This document shows positions 43,533 to 52,512 of a DNA stretch of 64,000 nt, piece after piece. How positions within the stretch are numbered: the stretch's first letter is position 1; each line of letters starts with the position of its first letter. Source of the stretch: JACCVG01 sp963790245 (GTDB taxonomy: Bacteria; Actinomycetota; Thermoleophilia; Solirubrobacterales; Thermoleophilaceae). Location: the NCBI GenBank assembly GCA_963790245.1, contig CAWBNP010000002.1, positions 2,301,720 through 2,365,719 of the forward strand, written 5' to 3'. Both the position numbers and the translations under genes were made by a program. Under the pieces are notes generated by a model, which had not been told where the DNA came from, ran no database searches, and saw only the letters and a list, made by a program, of their open reading frames with translations.

Positions 43533-44630
43533 CTACACCTGGGCCGGCCTGGCTCCGGCACCATCGGTCTCCGGGGCCGGCGTGTCGGTGAACTCGCGCA
43601 GGACCGCCTGAATCGATCCGGCGACCGGCAGGGCGACAAGCGCGCCCAGGATGCCGGCGACCTCGACCCCGATCAGGATCGAGACCAGGACCGCCAGCGG
43701 CGAGAGCTCGAGCGCTCGGCCGTAGATCAGCGGGCGCAGCGTGTTGCCCTCGATCACGTGGTAGACGATCAAGACCGCCAGGACGATGATCGCCGCCGCG
43801 AGGCCCTGGGGGACTGCCACGGCGGTGCAGAGGGCGATCGCGATCAGCGGCCCGATGAACGGGATCAACTCGATGAGGACCACCAGCAGTCCGACCGGGA
43901 GCGCGTAGGGGACGCCGATGATCAGCAAGAGGATCGTCGCGACGATGCCGCCGAGCAGGCTCGCGAGCAGGTTGCCGGTGATGAATCCACCGACCGCGCC
44001 GTAGACAGCGGTCGCGATCCGCCCCGCGCGGCCGCGGCTCTTGCGCGGGAACAGGCCGATGATCCGCGCACGCCACTCGGGTCCCTCGAGCAGCATGAAC
44101 AGCGTCAGAAAGATGATCACGATAATCCCGACAACCGTCGCGGCAACGCCCCCGATCAGCGCGAGCACGGGCGCCGCGCCACCGGTAAGCAGATCGCTGG
44201 TCAGGCTTTCGGACATCGCCTGGACGCCCTCCACGACCTGGTAGTCACGCTCGAGGAAGCCGAGCGGGCCGTTGCCGGCGCTGATGGCCGCGACGACCCC
44301 CGGGATCGATTCGATGAACCGCGCGATCTGCTCGATCAGCAGAGGTATGAGGACCAGCGCCAGCAGAGCGATGACTCCTGCTGCGAAGATGAACACAGAG
44401 GCGACACCGACCGGCCGCGAGCGGCCGCGGCGCTCGAAGAAAGCGACCGCCGGGTCGAGCGCGAGCGTCAGAAAGATCGCGACGGCGATCAGCGTCAGCG
44501 CGCCCTGCGCGAGGATCAGGAAGCCGACGAGGGCGCCGACTCCGAGCAGCACGCCGAGCAGGACGAGGATCGCCCGCGGTCTGAAGATGATCGCGCGCTC
44601 GGGCGGGCGCTGGCTGGGTTGATCGGTCAC
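43533..44630 (-). CDS. AI-2E family (PerM-like) membrane transporter
   Basis: A 365-residue polytopic protein. Two N-terminal helices (AILVLLGVLLGVGALVGFLI and following), a soluble region with LTSDLLTGG, and a C-terminal bundle with GVPYALPVGLLVVLIELIPF and FIGPLIAIAL carry the family signature (PxxGxxL..IPxxGP). Members export small molecules or act as Na+/H+ antiporters; the substrate is uncertain. It begins with an ATG at 44630 and lies downstream of the ceramidase-like gene, probably in one leftward unit. Confidence 0.88.
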   Translation of the reverse strand: MTDQPSQRPPERAIIFRPRAILVLLGVLLGVGALVGFLILAQGALTLIAVAIFLTLALDPAVAFFERRGRSRPVGVASVFIFAAGVIALLALVLIPLLIEQIARFIESIPGVVAAISAGNGPLGFLERDYQVVEGVQAMSESLTSDLLTGGAAPVLALIGGVAATVVGIIVIIFLTLFMLLEGPEWRARIIGLFPRKSRGRAGRIATAVYGAVGGFITGNLLASLLGGIVATILLLIIGVPYALPVGLLVVLIELIPFIGPLIAIALCTAVAVPQGLAAAIIVLAVLIVYHVIEGNTLRPLIYGRALELSPLAVLVSILIGVEVAGILGALVALPVAGSIQAVLREFTDTPAPETDGAGARPAQV

Positions 44631-44649
44631 GCGCTCAGCCTAGATCGGT

Positions 44650-46131
44650 TCACTCGCTCGCGTCGGCTCCGCTAGGCCTGGCGAGGTCGTTGGCGAATGC
44701 CTGGCAACGATCGCGGCGGTCGCGGTAGGTCCGCTCGCGCGCCAGCAGATCTCCGGCCCCGCGCAGCAGCGAGCAGATCACGCGCTCGCCGATCGTCGGC
44801 GAGACGTTGAAGAAGTAGTTGTCGTTGTCGATCGGGGAGACCTCGTCGCCGCGCTCGTTGAAGAAGCTGCGGCGGATCGGCTCCGGGTAGGCCTCGTACG
44901 GCGCGATCAGGTACCCGAGCTGGTCGCCCGCGAGCCCGGCCGTCATGTGCCCGCGGGCCGGGACGAGATCGGCGATCGCGGCGGCAATCTGGGGATAGGC
45001 CTCGCCCGGAACGGCCGAGAGCAGTAGATCGCCGATCCGCGCGCTTGAGGTGACGGTGCCGACCAGGTTGACCGTCAGCCAAGGCGCCGACAGGGAGCGG
45101 GTCACGTTGGCGCCGAGCGGCCCTCCGGCGTAGTTGAGGCCGAGGATCAGTGGATTGGCCGAGACGTCCTGGACCAGATAGGAACGCGCGTCCACCAAGG
45201 CGCGGCCGCGTATCGGGCGTGCGCGGGCCACGGCCCGGCGGGCCTGCTTGACGATCCGGGCCGCGTAGTCCTGGATCCGGCAGAGGTTCGCGGGCGGGCC
45301 GCTCAGCGAACGGTCAGGGCAGCGGTGATCGGCCGGCTGCGTACGCCCGAGCGTTCCGACCATCGTCATCGCGCGCCCGCCGAACGCCCGCTCGAGCGCC
45401 GGGTTGGCCGCCTGGACCCAGTCGCCCGATGCCCGTCTGTTGTCGGAGCCGAGCACGGTCGTGTGGGCCGAGAAGTTGAGCAGCGTCGCGAACGGGCGCC
45501 CACGCGCTCCGAGCGCCTGGAGGATACGAAGCTCGTCGTCGACCTCGGCATTGGCCCGGTCATAGTCGAACTGGTTGCTCAGCAGCGCGGGAGCACGGAC
45601 CGCGCCGTAACGGAGGCTGCCTTCCCGCGCCTTGCGCCGGGCGGCCAGGATCGCTTCGACCGTCCGGTCGAAGACGAGCCGGCGGTAGGCGAGCGGGACG
45701 CCGCCCCAGACACCCAGCCCATCCGGCGCGGAGTGGCTGTGGTTGGACTGGATCACGACCTCGCTCGGCTCCAGTTCTCCGCCGCTGCGCGCGGCGACCG
45801 CGCGGCGCATGTCGGTCAGGCCCAGCGGAGCGTCCTTGTTGGCCGTGAACCAGCCTTGCGACTCGATGTCGGCAATCGCGAGATCGCCCCCGCGGCCGTC
45901 CGAGATCGAGATCGCTCGGACCCGTACCCCCTTGCCGAGCACGCCGGTCGCCGGGCGGACCGAGCCGATCCCGTAGCCGCCGAGATGGACCGGGGCCCCA
46001 GCGAAGCTGCCGTCGCGATCGGGGTTGATCGAGCGCACCGCGATTCCGACGCGGTAGTCAGCGGCAGCCGTCGCTGCGGGAGCGAGCAGCAGGCCGACAA
46101 GTGTCGCGGCAATCGCAGCGCGGGAGAGCAT
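44650..46131 (-). CDS. Secreted neutral/alkaline ceramidase-like hydrolase
   Basis: A 493-residue protein with a signal peptide (AIAATLVGLLLAPAATAAAD) and the non-lysosomal ceramidase N-terminal domain: GIAVRSINPDRDG, LAIADIESQGWFTANKD, the zinc-type motif QSNHSHSAPDGLGVWGG and NFSAHTTVLGSDNRRASGDW. In the family a single zinc and an active Ser hydrolyse N-acyl sphingosine; bacterial homologues also act on other acyl amides. It is shorter than characterised ceramidases (about 640-750 residues) and seems to lack the C-terminal Ig-like domain. The ATG at 46131 is set by the signal peptide. Confidence 0.8.
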   Translation of the reverse strand: MLSRAAIAATLVGLLLAPAATAAADYRVGIAVRSINPDRDGSFAGAPVHLGGYGIGSVRPATGVLGKGVRVRAISISDGRGGDLAIADIESQGWFTANKDAPLGLTDMRRAVAARSGGELEPSEVVIQSNHSHSAPDGLGVWGGVPLAYRRLVFDRTVEAILAARRKAREGSLRYGAVRAPALLSNQFDYDRANAEVDDELRILQALGARGRPFATLLNFSAHTTVLGSDNRRASGDWVQAANPALERAFGGRAMTMVGTLGRTQPADHRCPDRSLSGPPANLCRIQDYAARIVKQARRAVARARPIRGRALVDARSYLVQDVSANPLILGLNYAGGPLGANVTRSLSAPWLTVNLVGTVTSSARIGDLLLSAVPGEAYPQIAAAIADLVPARGHMTAGLAGDQLGYLIAPYEAYPEPIRRSFFNERGDEVSPIDNDNYFFNVSPTIGERVICSLLRGAGDLLARERTYRDRRDRCQAFANDLARPSGADASE

Positions 46132-46179
46132 CACGATCCCAAGGCTACGCTCTGGGTACCCGGCCCAGAGGAGACTCGG

Positions 46180-46581
46180 ATGCTGTTCGGACAAGAACAC
46201 GTGGATCGCTACGTCGAAACAGATGGCGAGGTGGGCCACGACTGGCGCGGAGCGAAGGCCTTGATCCTGACCACGACCGGGCGCAAGAGTGGCGAGCCGC
46301 GGCCTGCGCCGCTGATCTACGGCGAGCACGACGGTGATCTGATCGTCGTCGCCTCCAAGGGCGGCGCGGATGAGCCGCCGGCCTGGTTCCTCAACCTGGA
46401 GGCGACGCCCGAGGTCGAGGTACAGGTCAAGGCCGATCGGTTCAGCGCCCGCGCCCGCGTTGCGGGCGCTGAGGAGAAGCCCGAGCTGTGGACGATCATG
46501 ACGCGGGAGTGGCCCGACTACGACAGCTACCAGCAGAAGACCGAGCGCGAGATCCCGGTCGTGATACTCGAGCGCTCCTGA
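46180..46581 (+). CDS. Deazaflavin(F420)-dependent nitroreductase family protein
   Basis: A 133-residue split beta-barrel protein: DWRGAKALILTTTGRKSGEP, then PLIYGEHDGDLIVVASKGGA, PPAWFLNLEATPEVEVQVKA, and EREIPVVILER at the end. These are the conserved positions of the DDN/Rv-type F420H2-dependent reductases, which reduce quinones or nitro compounds at the membrane. AGAGGAGA precedes the ATG at normal distance. Second F420-type enzyme in the window. Confidence 0.9.
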   Translation: MLFGQEHVDRYVETDGEVGHDWRGAKALILTTTGRKSGEPRPAPLIYGEHDGDLIVVASKGGADEPPAWFLNLEATPEVEVQVKADRFSARARVAGAEEKPELWTIMTREWPDYDSYQQKTEREIPVVILERS

Positions 46582-46739
46582 GTCGTTGCGGTCGGGAGGC
46601 GGAGGGTTTAATCTCGGCCGGGTGAGTTCCCGCACCGTTCTCACCGACCGACCGACCGACCGACCGGCTCCGGGCTCCCAGTTCCGCGCGCGAACGTGAA
46701 CTCGTCGGCGTCGATTAGCGGCTGACCCGTAGGTCGCCG

Positions 46740-47633
46740 ATGGTCGATTGGCCGCAGATCAGCGACCCACTGTTGCTGGAGCGGTTGGCGATGAGCGATC
46801 CTCGGTTCGAGGAGTTCTTCCGTGGCCTGCTCGAGGCGGTCGGGTCAAGAGAACTGAGGCCGGGTCATTACGAGTCGGCGATCGGCTACCCATGGCCCCG
46901 ACCCGCCGGGTCGTACCTGCTCCGTGACGGCGTCGTCGAGGAGTTGGACTCCGACAGGGCTGCGAAGGGTGTGGCTGCCTACCTGGAGGCGCGTGGCGAC
47001 CGGCAACCGCCAATCCCGTTGCTCGCCTACGGCTCCAACGGCTCGCCCGAACGGCTGGCCGTAAAGTTCGCGCATCTTCCCGACGGGGATCGCGACGCAC
47101 TGATCGTGGCCGGCAGGCTGACGGGCTTCGACATCGGCGCATCGGCGCTCGCTCCGGTCTGGAAAGCAATGGCCGCGACCCTGTTCCCGAGCCCGGGCAC
47201 GACGGTCAGGATCGCGGTGCTGTTCGTCACGCCCGCCCAGCTGACGGCCCTGTCGTGGACCGAGCTGAGCTACCGGCTGGGTGCGCTTGACGAGGTCGAC
47301 ATCACCCTGGAGCTCGACACCGTCCGGGTTACGAGGGTCTTTGCATACGTCTCACGCTTCGGCACATTCTGCGTCGAGGGCGCCCCGGTCGCGATGGCCG
47401 CCGTCGGTGCCGAGGGCCGCACCGCGCGCGCGCTGACCCAGGTCGAGATCCTCGATAGCGCGGCCGAGATCACGCTCGGCCGAGGCGCGACCGCGCGCGA
47501 TCTCATCAAGGCCGCGTTCGAGGAGCCCGCCGCCTTTGTGGCGGAGCACTATCGGACGTTCCGGTCGGCCTCGGTCGCATTCGAGTCGGACCGCTGGACC
47601 GGGCTGCCGGTTTCGACGGGCACCACTCCCTAG
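46740..47633 (+). CDS. Hypothetical protein with a YGSN motif
   Basis: A 297-residue soluble protein not assigned to a family. Its most telling element is PIPLLAYGSNGSPERLAVKF near residue 93, like the YGSNxxxxx phosphate/loop motif of gamma-glutamylcyclotransferase-fold proteins, followed by beta-rich sequence with no clear catalytic Glu. The N-terminal 90 residues have no parallel that I know. No signal peptide or membrane segment. Continuous frame, codon use like its neighbours, so a real gene; the GGCT-like call is weak. Confidence 0.7.
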   Translation: MVDWPQISDPLLLERLAMSDPRFEEFFRGLLEAVGSRELRPGHYESAIGYPWPRPAGSYLLRDGVVEELDSDRAAKGVAAYLEARGDRQPPIPLLAYGSNGSPERLAVKFAHLPDGDRDALIVAGRLTGFDIGASALAPVWKAMAATLFPSPGTTVRIAVLFVTPAQLTALSWTELSYRLGALDEVDITLELDTVRVTRVFAYVSRFGTFCVEGAPVAMAAVGAEGRTARALTQVEILDSAAEITLGRGATARDLIKAAFEEPAAFVAEHYRTFRSASVAFESDRWTGLPVSTGTTP

Positions 47634-47661
47634 TAGCTCGTTACCGGGCCACCTCGTGATC

Positions 47662-48096
47662 TCATTGGAACTGCGTACCCTGCGTGCCGTCCGGCTTGTT
47701 CGTCCCGGCCGTCACGGTCGTCGCCTCAGGGCCATCGCGGAGAACTTCGGCGGCGGCCTTCACCCGGTCGCCGATACCAATCTCACCAGTCGTGTTGCCG
47801 GGGTCGTTCCAGTAGGGGTCGCGACTGCCGGACTTGGCTAGGCCGCGGCCGATCAGGTAGGTGCCGGCCAGAATGACGGCATAGAGCCACACCTTGCCGG
47901 CGTTGAGGTCATCGCCACCATTCGTCGCCTCGCCGGCCGCAGCCGTCGCCCCGCCGTCATCGCCGCCGGTCACGGCACCGGCGATGAACAGGCCGATCAG
48001 TAGCACGACCATGACCCAGAACTCGGTTGTCTTGAACGCCTGCTTCGTCTCCGTGGACAGTCGTTGGCCCCGGCCGGGGCCGCTGATAGTGGACAT
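47662..48096 (-). CDS. Two-segment membrane protein, paralogue of the 5.1-kb gene
   Basis: A 144-residue protein: ETKQAFKTTEFWVMVVLLIG starts the first membrane segment, a Gly/Asp-rich loop follows, then the second segment (VWLYAVILAGTYLIGRGLAK) and a soluble tail with RVKAAAEVLRDGPEA. The order and motifs equal those of 5073-5465. The start at 48096 is preceded by GAGGAGG, a strong ribosome binding site. Convergent with the YGSN gene, 28 bases between stops. Function unknown. Confidence 0.78.
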   Translation of the reverse strand: MSTISGPGRGQRLSTETKQAFKTTEFWVMVVLLIGLFIAGAVTGGDDGGATAAAGEATNGGDDLNAGKVWLYAVILAGTYLIGRGLAKSGSRDPYWNDPGNTTGEIGIGDRVKAAAEVLRDGPEATTVTAGTNKPDGTQGTQFQ

Positions 48097-48187
48097 CACA
48101 CCCTCCTCATCGTTAATGACAGGGGCCCCCCTTACCCGTGATCGGAGGCCGCCATGCCTTGGCTGGCTGCGCGGTCGCGCGGCGGCG

Positions 48188-48358
48188 TCACGGGCCCGAA
48201 CGCCTGAACGCGACGCACTCGTAATGCACCTGCTCGCCACCAAAGCGGTAGTCGGACTCTGAGACCCGCCCACCGCAGATCGCGCAGCGCGGCCCCTCGG
48301 GCCGCAGAATCGCGATCAGCCCGCCGCCGAGGCCCGTCAGGTTGGCGATCAGACCCAT
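48188..48358 (-). CDS. Small zinc-binding protein (56 aa)
   Basis: A short frame: MGLIANLTGLGGGLIAILRP, then RCAICGGRVSESDYRFGG and EQVHYECVAFRRSGP. CxxC followed after about 17 residues by HxxxC looks like a treble-clef or half-LIM zinc knuckle. The N-terminal glycine-rich hydrophobic stretch could insert in a membrane. Similar very short metal proteins occur at 1023-1181. Unassigned. Confidence 0.6.
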   Translation of the reverse strand: MGLIANLTGLGGGLIAILRPEGPRCAICGGRVSESDYRFGGEQVHYECVAFRRSGP

Positions 48359-48594
48359 GCCCAGCCTCGGTCAGCAATTCGAAGTTCGGCCAGCACATGC
48401 TGGACGCGCGGGCGGGTGATCTGTAGAGGCGGCGAGTTCAAAGTTCTGTTCCCATGCGAGCGGGATCGGTCTGCGGGGACGGAACGAACTTACGTCAGGT
48501 ACCCGTCCGTATCCGGTCCGAAACGATGGCGCGGGAGTCGAGCGCGAAGTGGTGGCTTCCGCACCCCTGCGGTTCACCGGTCCGTCCTCGGGGT
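48359..48594. other. Intergenic region before the glycan operon
   Basis: A 236-base gap between a leftward small gene and the rightward operon. In-frame codons upstream of 48595 (to an ATG at 48454) exist but encode sequence unlike the glycosyltransferase family, so the operon promoter most likely lies here. No convincing -10/-35 pair was found. Confidence 0.4.
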
Positions 48595-49506
48595 ATGTCG
48601 TGGCCCGTGTTGCGAACTTCCGATCCGCAGAGCGCCCGGGTGCGCACCAAGTCCGCGGTACGCCACTTCTCCCACGAGCAGTTCACCCAGGCTGACATCG
48701 TCGCTGGCCGGCGCCGGTCTACCTCGGTGTGTCTGCCCGCCCGTAACGAGGCGGCGACAATCGGCCCGATAGTCGCAACGCTCGCGAGGCTGCGCAGTGA
48801 CGGATGGATCAACCAGCTGGTCGTGGTCGACGATTCCGAAGACGCCACCGCCGAGTTGGCCGAAGCCGCCGGCGCCGAGGTCCATAGCCAATCATCTCTT
48901 ATGCCGCAGTTCGGCCCTGTGCTCGGCAAGGGCGATGCGATGTGGCGCGCCCTCAGCGTGATTCATGGTGATGTGATCGTGTTCCTCGATGCCGATACCG
49001 AGGACTTCTCCCCGCACTTCGTACTCGGACTGCTCGGGCCGATGCTCGTCCCCGCCCGATCACCGTCGTTCGTCAAGGCGAGCTATCGGCGTCCTCTCCG
49101 CATCGGCGACGCGGTCTTTCCCACGGGGGGTGGACGCGTCACAGAGCTCACCGCCAGGCCCCTGTTGCGGCGGCTCTTCCCAGACCTCGCTGGAATGGCG
49201 CAACCGCTGGCAGGAGAGATCGCTGTCGATGCCGCGCTGCTGCGGGCCTTGCCGTTTCGGACCGGCTACGGAGTCGATGTGGGGCTGCTGATCGACGCAC
49301 TCCGAGCGGTGGGAGCCGGGGGGCTCGCGCAGGTTGAGTTGGGCACGCGCCTCAACCGCCACCAGCCGCTCACCGCGCTACACAGCATGGCCTGCGAGGT
49401 GAGCGACACGATCCTCGATCGAGCGAGCGGGACGCAAAGCGAAGGCGTCATCGAACGCCCACCGATGGTCTCCGTGCTCCCGAGCGATCTGGTCGCGGTG
49501 TCGTAG
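48595..49506 (+). CDS. Glycosyltransferase family 2, glucosyl-3-phosphoglycerate synthase-like
   Basis: About 303 residues with a GT-A fold: SVCLPARNEAATIGPIVATL, NQLVVVDDSEDATAELAEAA, then LGKGDAMWRALSVIHGDVIV and the metal-binding FLDADTEDF (DxD). The layout VPARNEAATIG, DDSxDAT and LGKGxAMW matches GpgS, which makes glucosyl-3-phosphoglycerate for methylglucose lipopolysaccharides in actinobacteria. The acceptor could differ here, given the neighbours. Start 48595 is preferred over 48454. First gene of a five-gene overlapping operon to 53704. Confidence 0.83.
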   Translation: MSWPVLRTSDPQSARVRTKSAVRHFSHEQFTQADIVAGRRRSTSVCLPARNEAATIGPIVATLARLRSDGWINQLVVVDDSEDATAELAEAAGAEVHSQSSLMPQFGPVLGKGDAMWRALSVIHGDVIVFLDADTEDFSPHFVLGLLGPMLVPARSPSFVKASYRRPLRIGDAVFPTGGGRVTELTARPLLRRLFPDLAGMAQPLAGEIAVDAALLRALPFRTGYGVDVGLLIDALRAVGAGGLAQVELGTRLNRHQPLTALHSMACEVSDTILDRASGTQSEGVIERPPMVSVLPSDLVAVS

Positions 49507-49508
49507 AC

Positions 49509-50099
49509 GTGGCCGGCGAAGTGCATCTGACTTTTGACGATGGTCCCGATCCGGTCTGGACACCGGACGTGCTCGACGCCCTCGAGCGCTCAGGCGCCAC
49601 GGCGACGTTCTTTCCGATTACGAGCCGGGCGCAGCGCCACCCGGATCTGATCGAGGAGATTCGAAGCCGCGGACACCAAATCGGACTGCATTGCCACGAG
49701 CATCTCCGTCACAGCGCGCTGACCGCCGGTCAGATCGAGCGCGACACCGACGCCGCGCTGCGGGTCCTCGCCGAAGCCGGAGTTCGTCCGAGCCTGTGGC
49801 GTCTGCCCTGGGGCGTCAGCACCCCGGCCACCGAGGCGCTCGCCCGAGAGCGAGGCCTCAAAGTCCTCGGCTGGACCGCCGATAGCGAAGACTGGCGCGG
49901 TGATCGGGTCTCGATCCTGCTCGGGCGAGTTCTGCCCGGGCTGCGAGCAGGAGCGATCGTGCTCGCGCACGACGGGATCGGGCCGGGCGCGCTCCGGACC
50001 TCGTGCGCAGCGACGGTGGAGCTCGTCGAGCCCCTCGTAGAGCGCGCCCGCGCGGCCGGCCTGCGCTGCTGCCCGCCGGCCGAGGCGCTCCTCGCATGA
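49509..50099 (+). CDS. NodB-type polysaccharide deacetylase
   Basis: A 196-residue single-domain carbohydrate esterase family 4 protein: the catalytic TFDDGPDP at residues 8-15, the metal-ligand region GLHCHEHLRHS, the LWRLPWG motif and LAHDGIGPGALRTS at the end. These enzymes remove N-acetyl or similar groups from sugars. No signal peptide, so it acts in the cytoplasm on a sugar intermediate rather than on cell wall. It begins with GTG two bases after the upstream gene and overlaps the next start. Confidence 0.88.
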   Translation: MAGEVHLTFDDGPDPVWTPDVLDALERSGATATFFPITSRAQRHPDLIEEIRSRGHQIGLHCHEHLRHSALTAGQIERDTDAALRVLAEAGVRPSLWRLPWGVSTPATEALARERGLKVLGWTADSEDWRGDRVSILLGRVLPGLRAGAIVLAHDGIGPGALRTSCAATVELVEPLVERARAAGLRCCPPAEALLA

Positions 50100-51778
50100 C
50101 ACCTCCGGTCGACCTCGACGTCGCGGCGGTGCTCGACCGGCTCGACGACCTGGCGGGCTCGGCGGCCGAGGAGATGGAAGGCCACGATCGCCTCGATGAC
50201 GGCTCGTTCCCCGACCGGGCATGGAACGCGCTTGACGCCTGCGGTGCGACCGCCGTGGGTGCGGGTCCGGTCCCCGACAGCGATGAGCTCGCGCTCGTCC
50301 GCGCGGTCGCTGCAGTCGACGTCAGCCTCGGCCGGATCTTCGACGGGCATCTCAACGGGGTTTCGCGTCTGGCGGCCCAGGTCGAGGATTCGGGTCTCGT
50401 CGCCATCGAGCTCGAGGGCATCCGCGCAGGAAGGCTGAGGCTCGGGGTCTGGGGCGCCGATCCGGCGCCCGGCGAAGGCGAGCCGGCCCGGATCTCCGAC
50501 GACTCGGACGGCCCGAGGATCGATGGCACCAAGACCTTCTGCTCGGGCGCGGGTGGGCTGCAGCGCGCATTCGTCCTGACCCGCTATGCGGAGGAGTCCC
50601 GGCCGACGCGGATGGCCTACGTCGACCTCGCGCACGGCGTGACGGTCGATAAGTCCTGGTATCGCGGCGCAGGGATGCGCGGCAGTGCCTCTCATCGGGT
50701 CCGCTTCACTGGCGCGCGGGTCCTCTGGGTCGCCGAGCAGCCAGGCGCCCTGTCCAGCCAGCCCTACTTCGCGGGCGACGCCATCCGTACCGCGGCGAGC
50801 TGGGCCGGGGGCGCGGACATCGCCGTCGAGGGGCTGCTCTCGATCCTGCGCACGAAGGGTGCTACAGGGGATCTCGACGCTCTGGCCGTGGCTCGCGTAC
50901 GAGCCGCTCAGCGAACGATCGGGTTGTGGCTGGAGGAGGCTGCGCGGGGGTTGGCAGACCCCGCGGCCGCGGAAGCCGACCTCGCCCGACTCGCCATCGA
51001 GGCACGAGCGGTGATCGCCGAGAGCACCCGGCTGATCCTCGATGAAGCGGCGCGCACGGTCGGCTCGCGTCCCTTCGCGACCGGGCAGCGGTTGGAGCGG
51101 GCGCGTCGCGATCTGGATACCTATCTGCTGCAGCACCGGCTCGAGCCGCTGCTCGTGACGGCAGGTCGGCGCGCGCTCGAGGCCGCTGCCGATCGCAGCC
51201 CCCCTCCGCCGTCCCGAGTCGACCCCTCCAACTTCGAGGCGCTCTACCGGCGTGAGCGCGATCCTTGGAATTTCGAGACCAGCCCGTACGAGCTGGCCAA
51301 GTACGAGCAGACGGTCGCCGCGCTGGCGGGTGACCGGTTCCCGAACGCCCTCGAGCTCGGCTGCTCGATCGGGGTCCTGACAGCGGCGCTTGCCCCGATG
51401 ACCGGGCGGCTGGTCGCCATCGACTCCTCAGCGACCGCGATCGCAACGGCCCGCGAGCGTCTTCGCTCGGCGACCGATGTCACCCTGCTCGAGGCAGTCC
51501 TGCCCGAGGAGCTGCCTCCGGGGCCTTGGGATCTGATCGTTGCCTCGGAGATCCTCTATTACTTCGACGCGGCTCTGCTCGATCGACTGCTGGACGACCT
51601 CGAGCGCAGCCTCGTTCCCGGCGGCACCCTGCTGGCAGTCCACTACACCGACACGGCCCCGGACCACCGGCTCTCCGGTGACGCAGCCCACGCTGCGCTG
51701 AATGGCCGCGCCGCACTGCGCCACGTCGATGGCCGGCGACACCGCGGCTACCGTATCGATCGGTTCGAGCGTCGATGA
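50096..51778 (+). CDS. Acyl-CoA dehydrogenase-like :: SAM methyltransferase fusion
   Basis: A 560-residue two-domain protein. Residues about 5-370 resemble an acyl-CoA dehydrogenase/acyltransferase-like flavoprotein (DVSLGRIFDGHLNGVSRLAA, IDGTKTFCSGAGGLQRAFVL, DKSWYRGAGMRGSASHRVRF, and a helical C-terminal domain). After a Pro linker (SPPPPSR) a NodS-like methyltransferase follows: FEALYRRERDPWNFETSPYE, motif I ALELGCSIGVLTAALAP and IVASEILYYFDAALLDRLLD. Separate genes of these two types sit next to glycosyltransferases and PIG-L deacetylases in other bacteria from memory; a fusion is unusual. The ATG overlaps the deacetylase stop (ATGA). The frame is continuous over the join. Confidence 0.85.
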   Translation: MTPPVDLDVAAVLDRLDDLAGSAAEEMEGHDRLDDGSFPDRAWNALDACGATAVGAGPVPDSDELALVRAVAAVDVSLGRIFDGHLNGVSRLAAQVEDSGLVAIELEGIRAGRLRLGVWGADPAPGEGEPARISDDSDGPRIDGTKTFCSGAGGLQRAFVLTRYAEESRPTRMAYVDLAHGVTVDKSWYRGAGMRGSASHRVRFTGARVLWVAEQPGALSSQPYFAGDAIRTAASWAGGADIAVEGLLSILRTKGATGDLDALAVARVRAAQRTIGLWLEEAARGLADPAAAEADLARLAIEARAVIAESTRLILDEAARTVGSRPFATGQRLERARRDLDTYLLQHRLEPLLVTAGRRALEAAADRSPPPPSRVDPSNFEALYRRERDPWNFETSPYELAKYEQTVAALAGDRFPNALELGCSIGVLTAALAPMTGRLVAIDSSATAIATARERLRSATDVTLLEAVLPEELPPGPWDLIVASEILYYFDAALLDRLLDDLERSLVPGGTLLAVHYTDTAPDHRLSGDAAHAALNGRAALRHVDGRRHRGYRIDRFERR

Positions 51779-52512
51779 AGCCGACGGTCGGGGTCGTGAT
51801 TCCTGCGCGGAACGAGGAGAGGCGTGTCGGCGCGTGCCTGGAGGCGCTGGCAAAGCAGACGGGCGTTGATCAGGCTCGGGTGCTCGTGGTGCTCGTCCTT
51901 GACGGGTGCAGCGACGGAACCCGCGCGGCGGCGCTGGCAGTCTCGGCCCGCCGCCCGGGCCTGAGGCTGCGCCTGATCGACGGCCCTTGCGGCGGAGTCG
52001 GCGCCGCCCGTGCGCTCGGCATGCGTGTCGCGCGCGAAGCGATCGACTGCGGCGACCGATCGGCGCTGCTGCTCAGCACCGATGCCGATACGCGGGTCAG
52101 CACGACCTGGATTGCCGCGCAGATCACGGCCGCCCGCAACGGTTCGCTCGCAATCGGGGGCCTGATCAACCTCGACCCGGACGAGGCCCGGCTCCACCCG
52201 ATGGCGGTCGAAGCGCGCGCTCGCCGCGCGGCCGGACGGCTGCTCGCGGTCCGGATCCACGCCGCCTCCGCCGAGCACCATCACTTCAGCGGTGCGTCCT
52301 TCGGGCTCACGGCGGGGACCTATGACCGCATCGGCGGGCTCCCCACCCCCGCAGCGCTCGAGGACGAGGCGCTCGAGCGACATCTGCGCGAGCGAGACAT
52401 CCCGATCTGTTATCTGCGCAGCGTGCAGGTCGTTACCTCAGCGCGGCTGGACGGCAGGGTCCGGGGCGCGGGGCTGGCTCACGCTCTCCGCCTTGACACC
52501 GAGAATGTCTGA
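51775..52512 (+). CDS. Glycosyltransferase family 2
   Basis: A 245-residue GT-A enzyme with VVIPARNEERRVGACLEALA, VVLDGCSDGTRAAALAVSAR, the DxD motif in LLLSTDADTRVSTTW, and EDEALERHLRERDIPICYL, where the ED pair is the usual catalytic base region. No membrane segment. It would add a sugar or mannose-like unit to the product of the first glycosyltransferase. The ATG overlaps the stop of the fusion gene (ATGA). Confidence 0.87.
   Translation: MKPTVGVVIPARNEERRVGACLEALAKQTGVDQARVLVVLVLDGCSDGTRAAALAVSARRPGLRLRLIDGPCGGVGAARALGMRVAREAIDCGDRSALLLSTDADTRVSTTWIAAQITAARNGSLAIGGLINLDPDEARLHPMAVEARARRAAGRLLAVRIHAASAEHHHFSGASFGLTAGTYDRIGGLPTPAALEDEALERHLRERDIPICYLRSVQVVTSARLDGRVRGAGLAHALRLDTENV

Noticed and set aside
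46641..46676. Tandem ACCG units as a possible regulatory or phase-variable repeat
   Set aside because: Only about five short units in a non-coding gap, with no gene start or promoter element placed so that slippage would matter.
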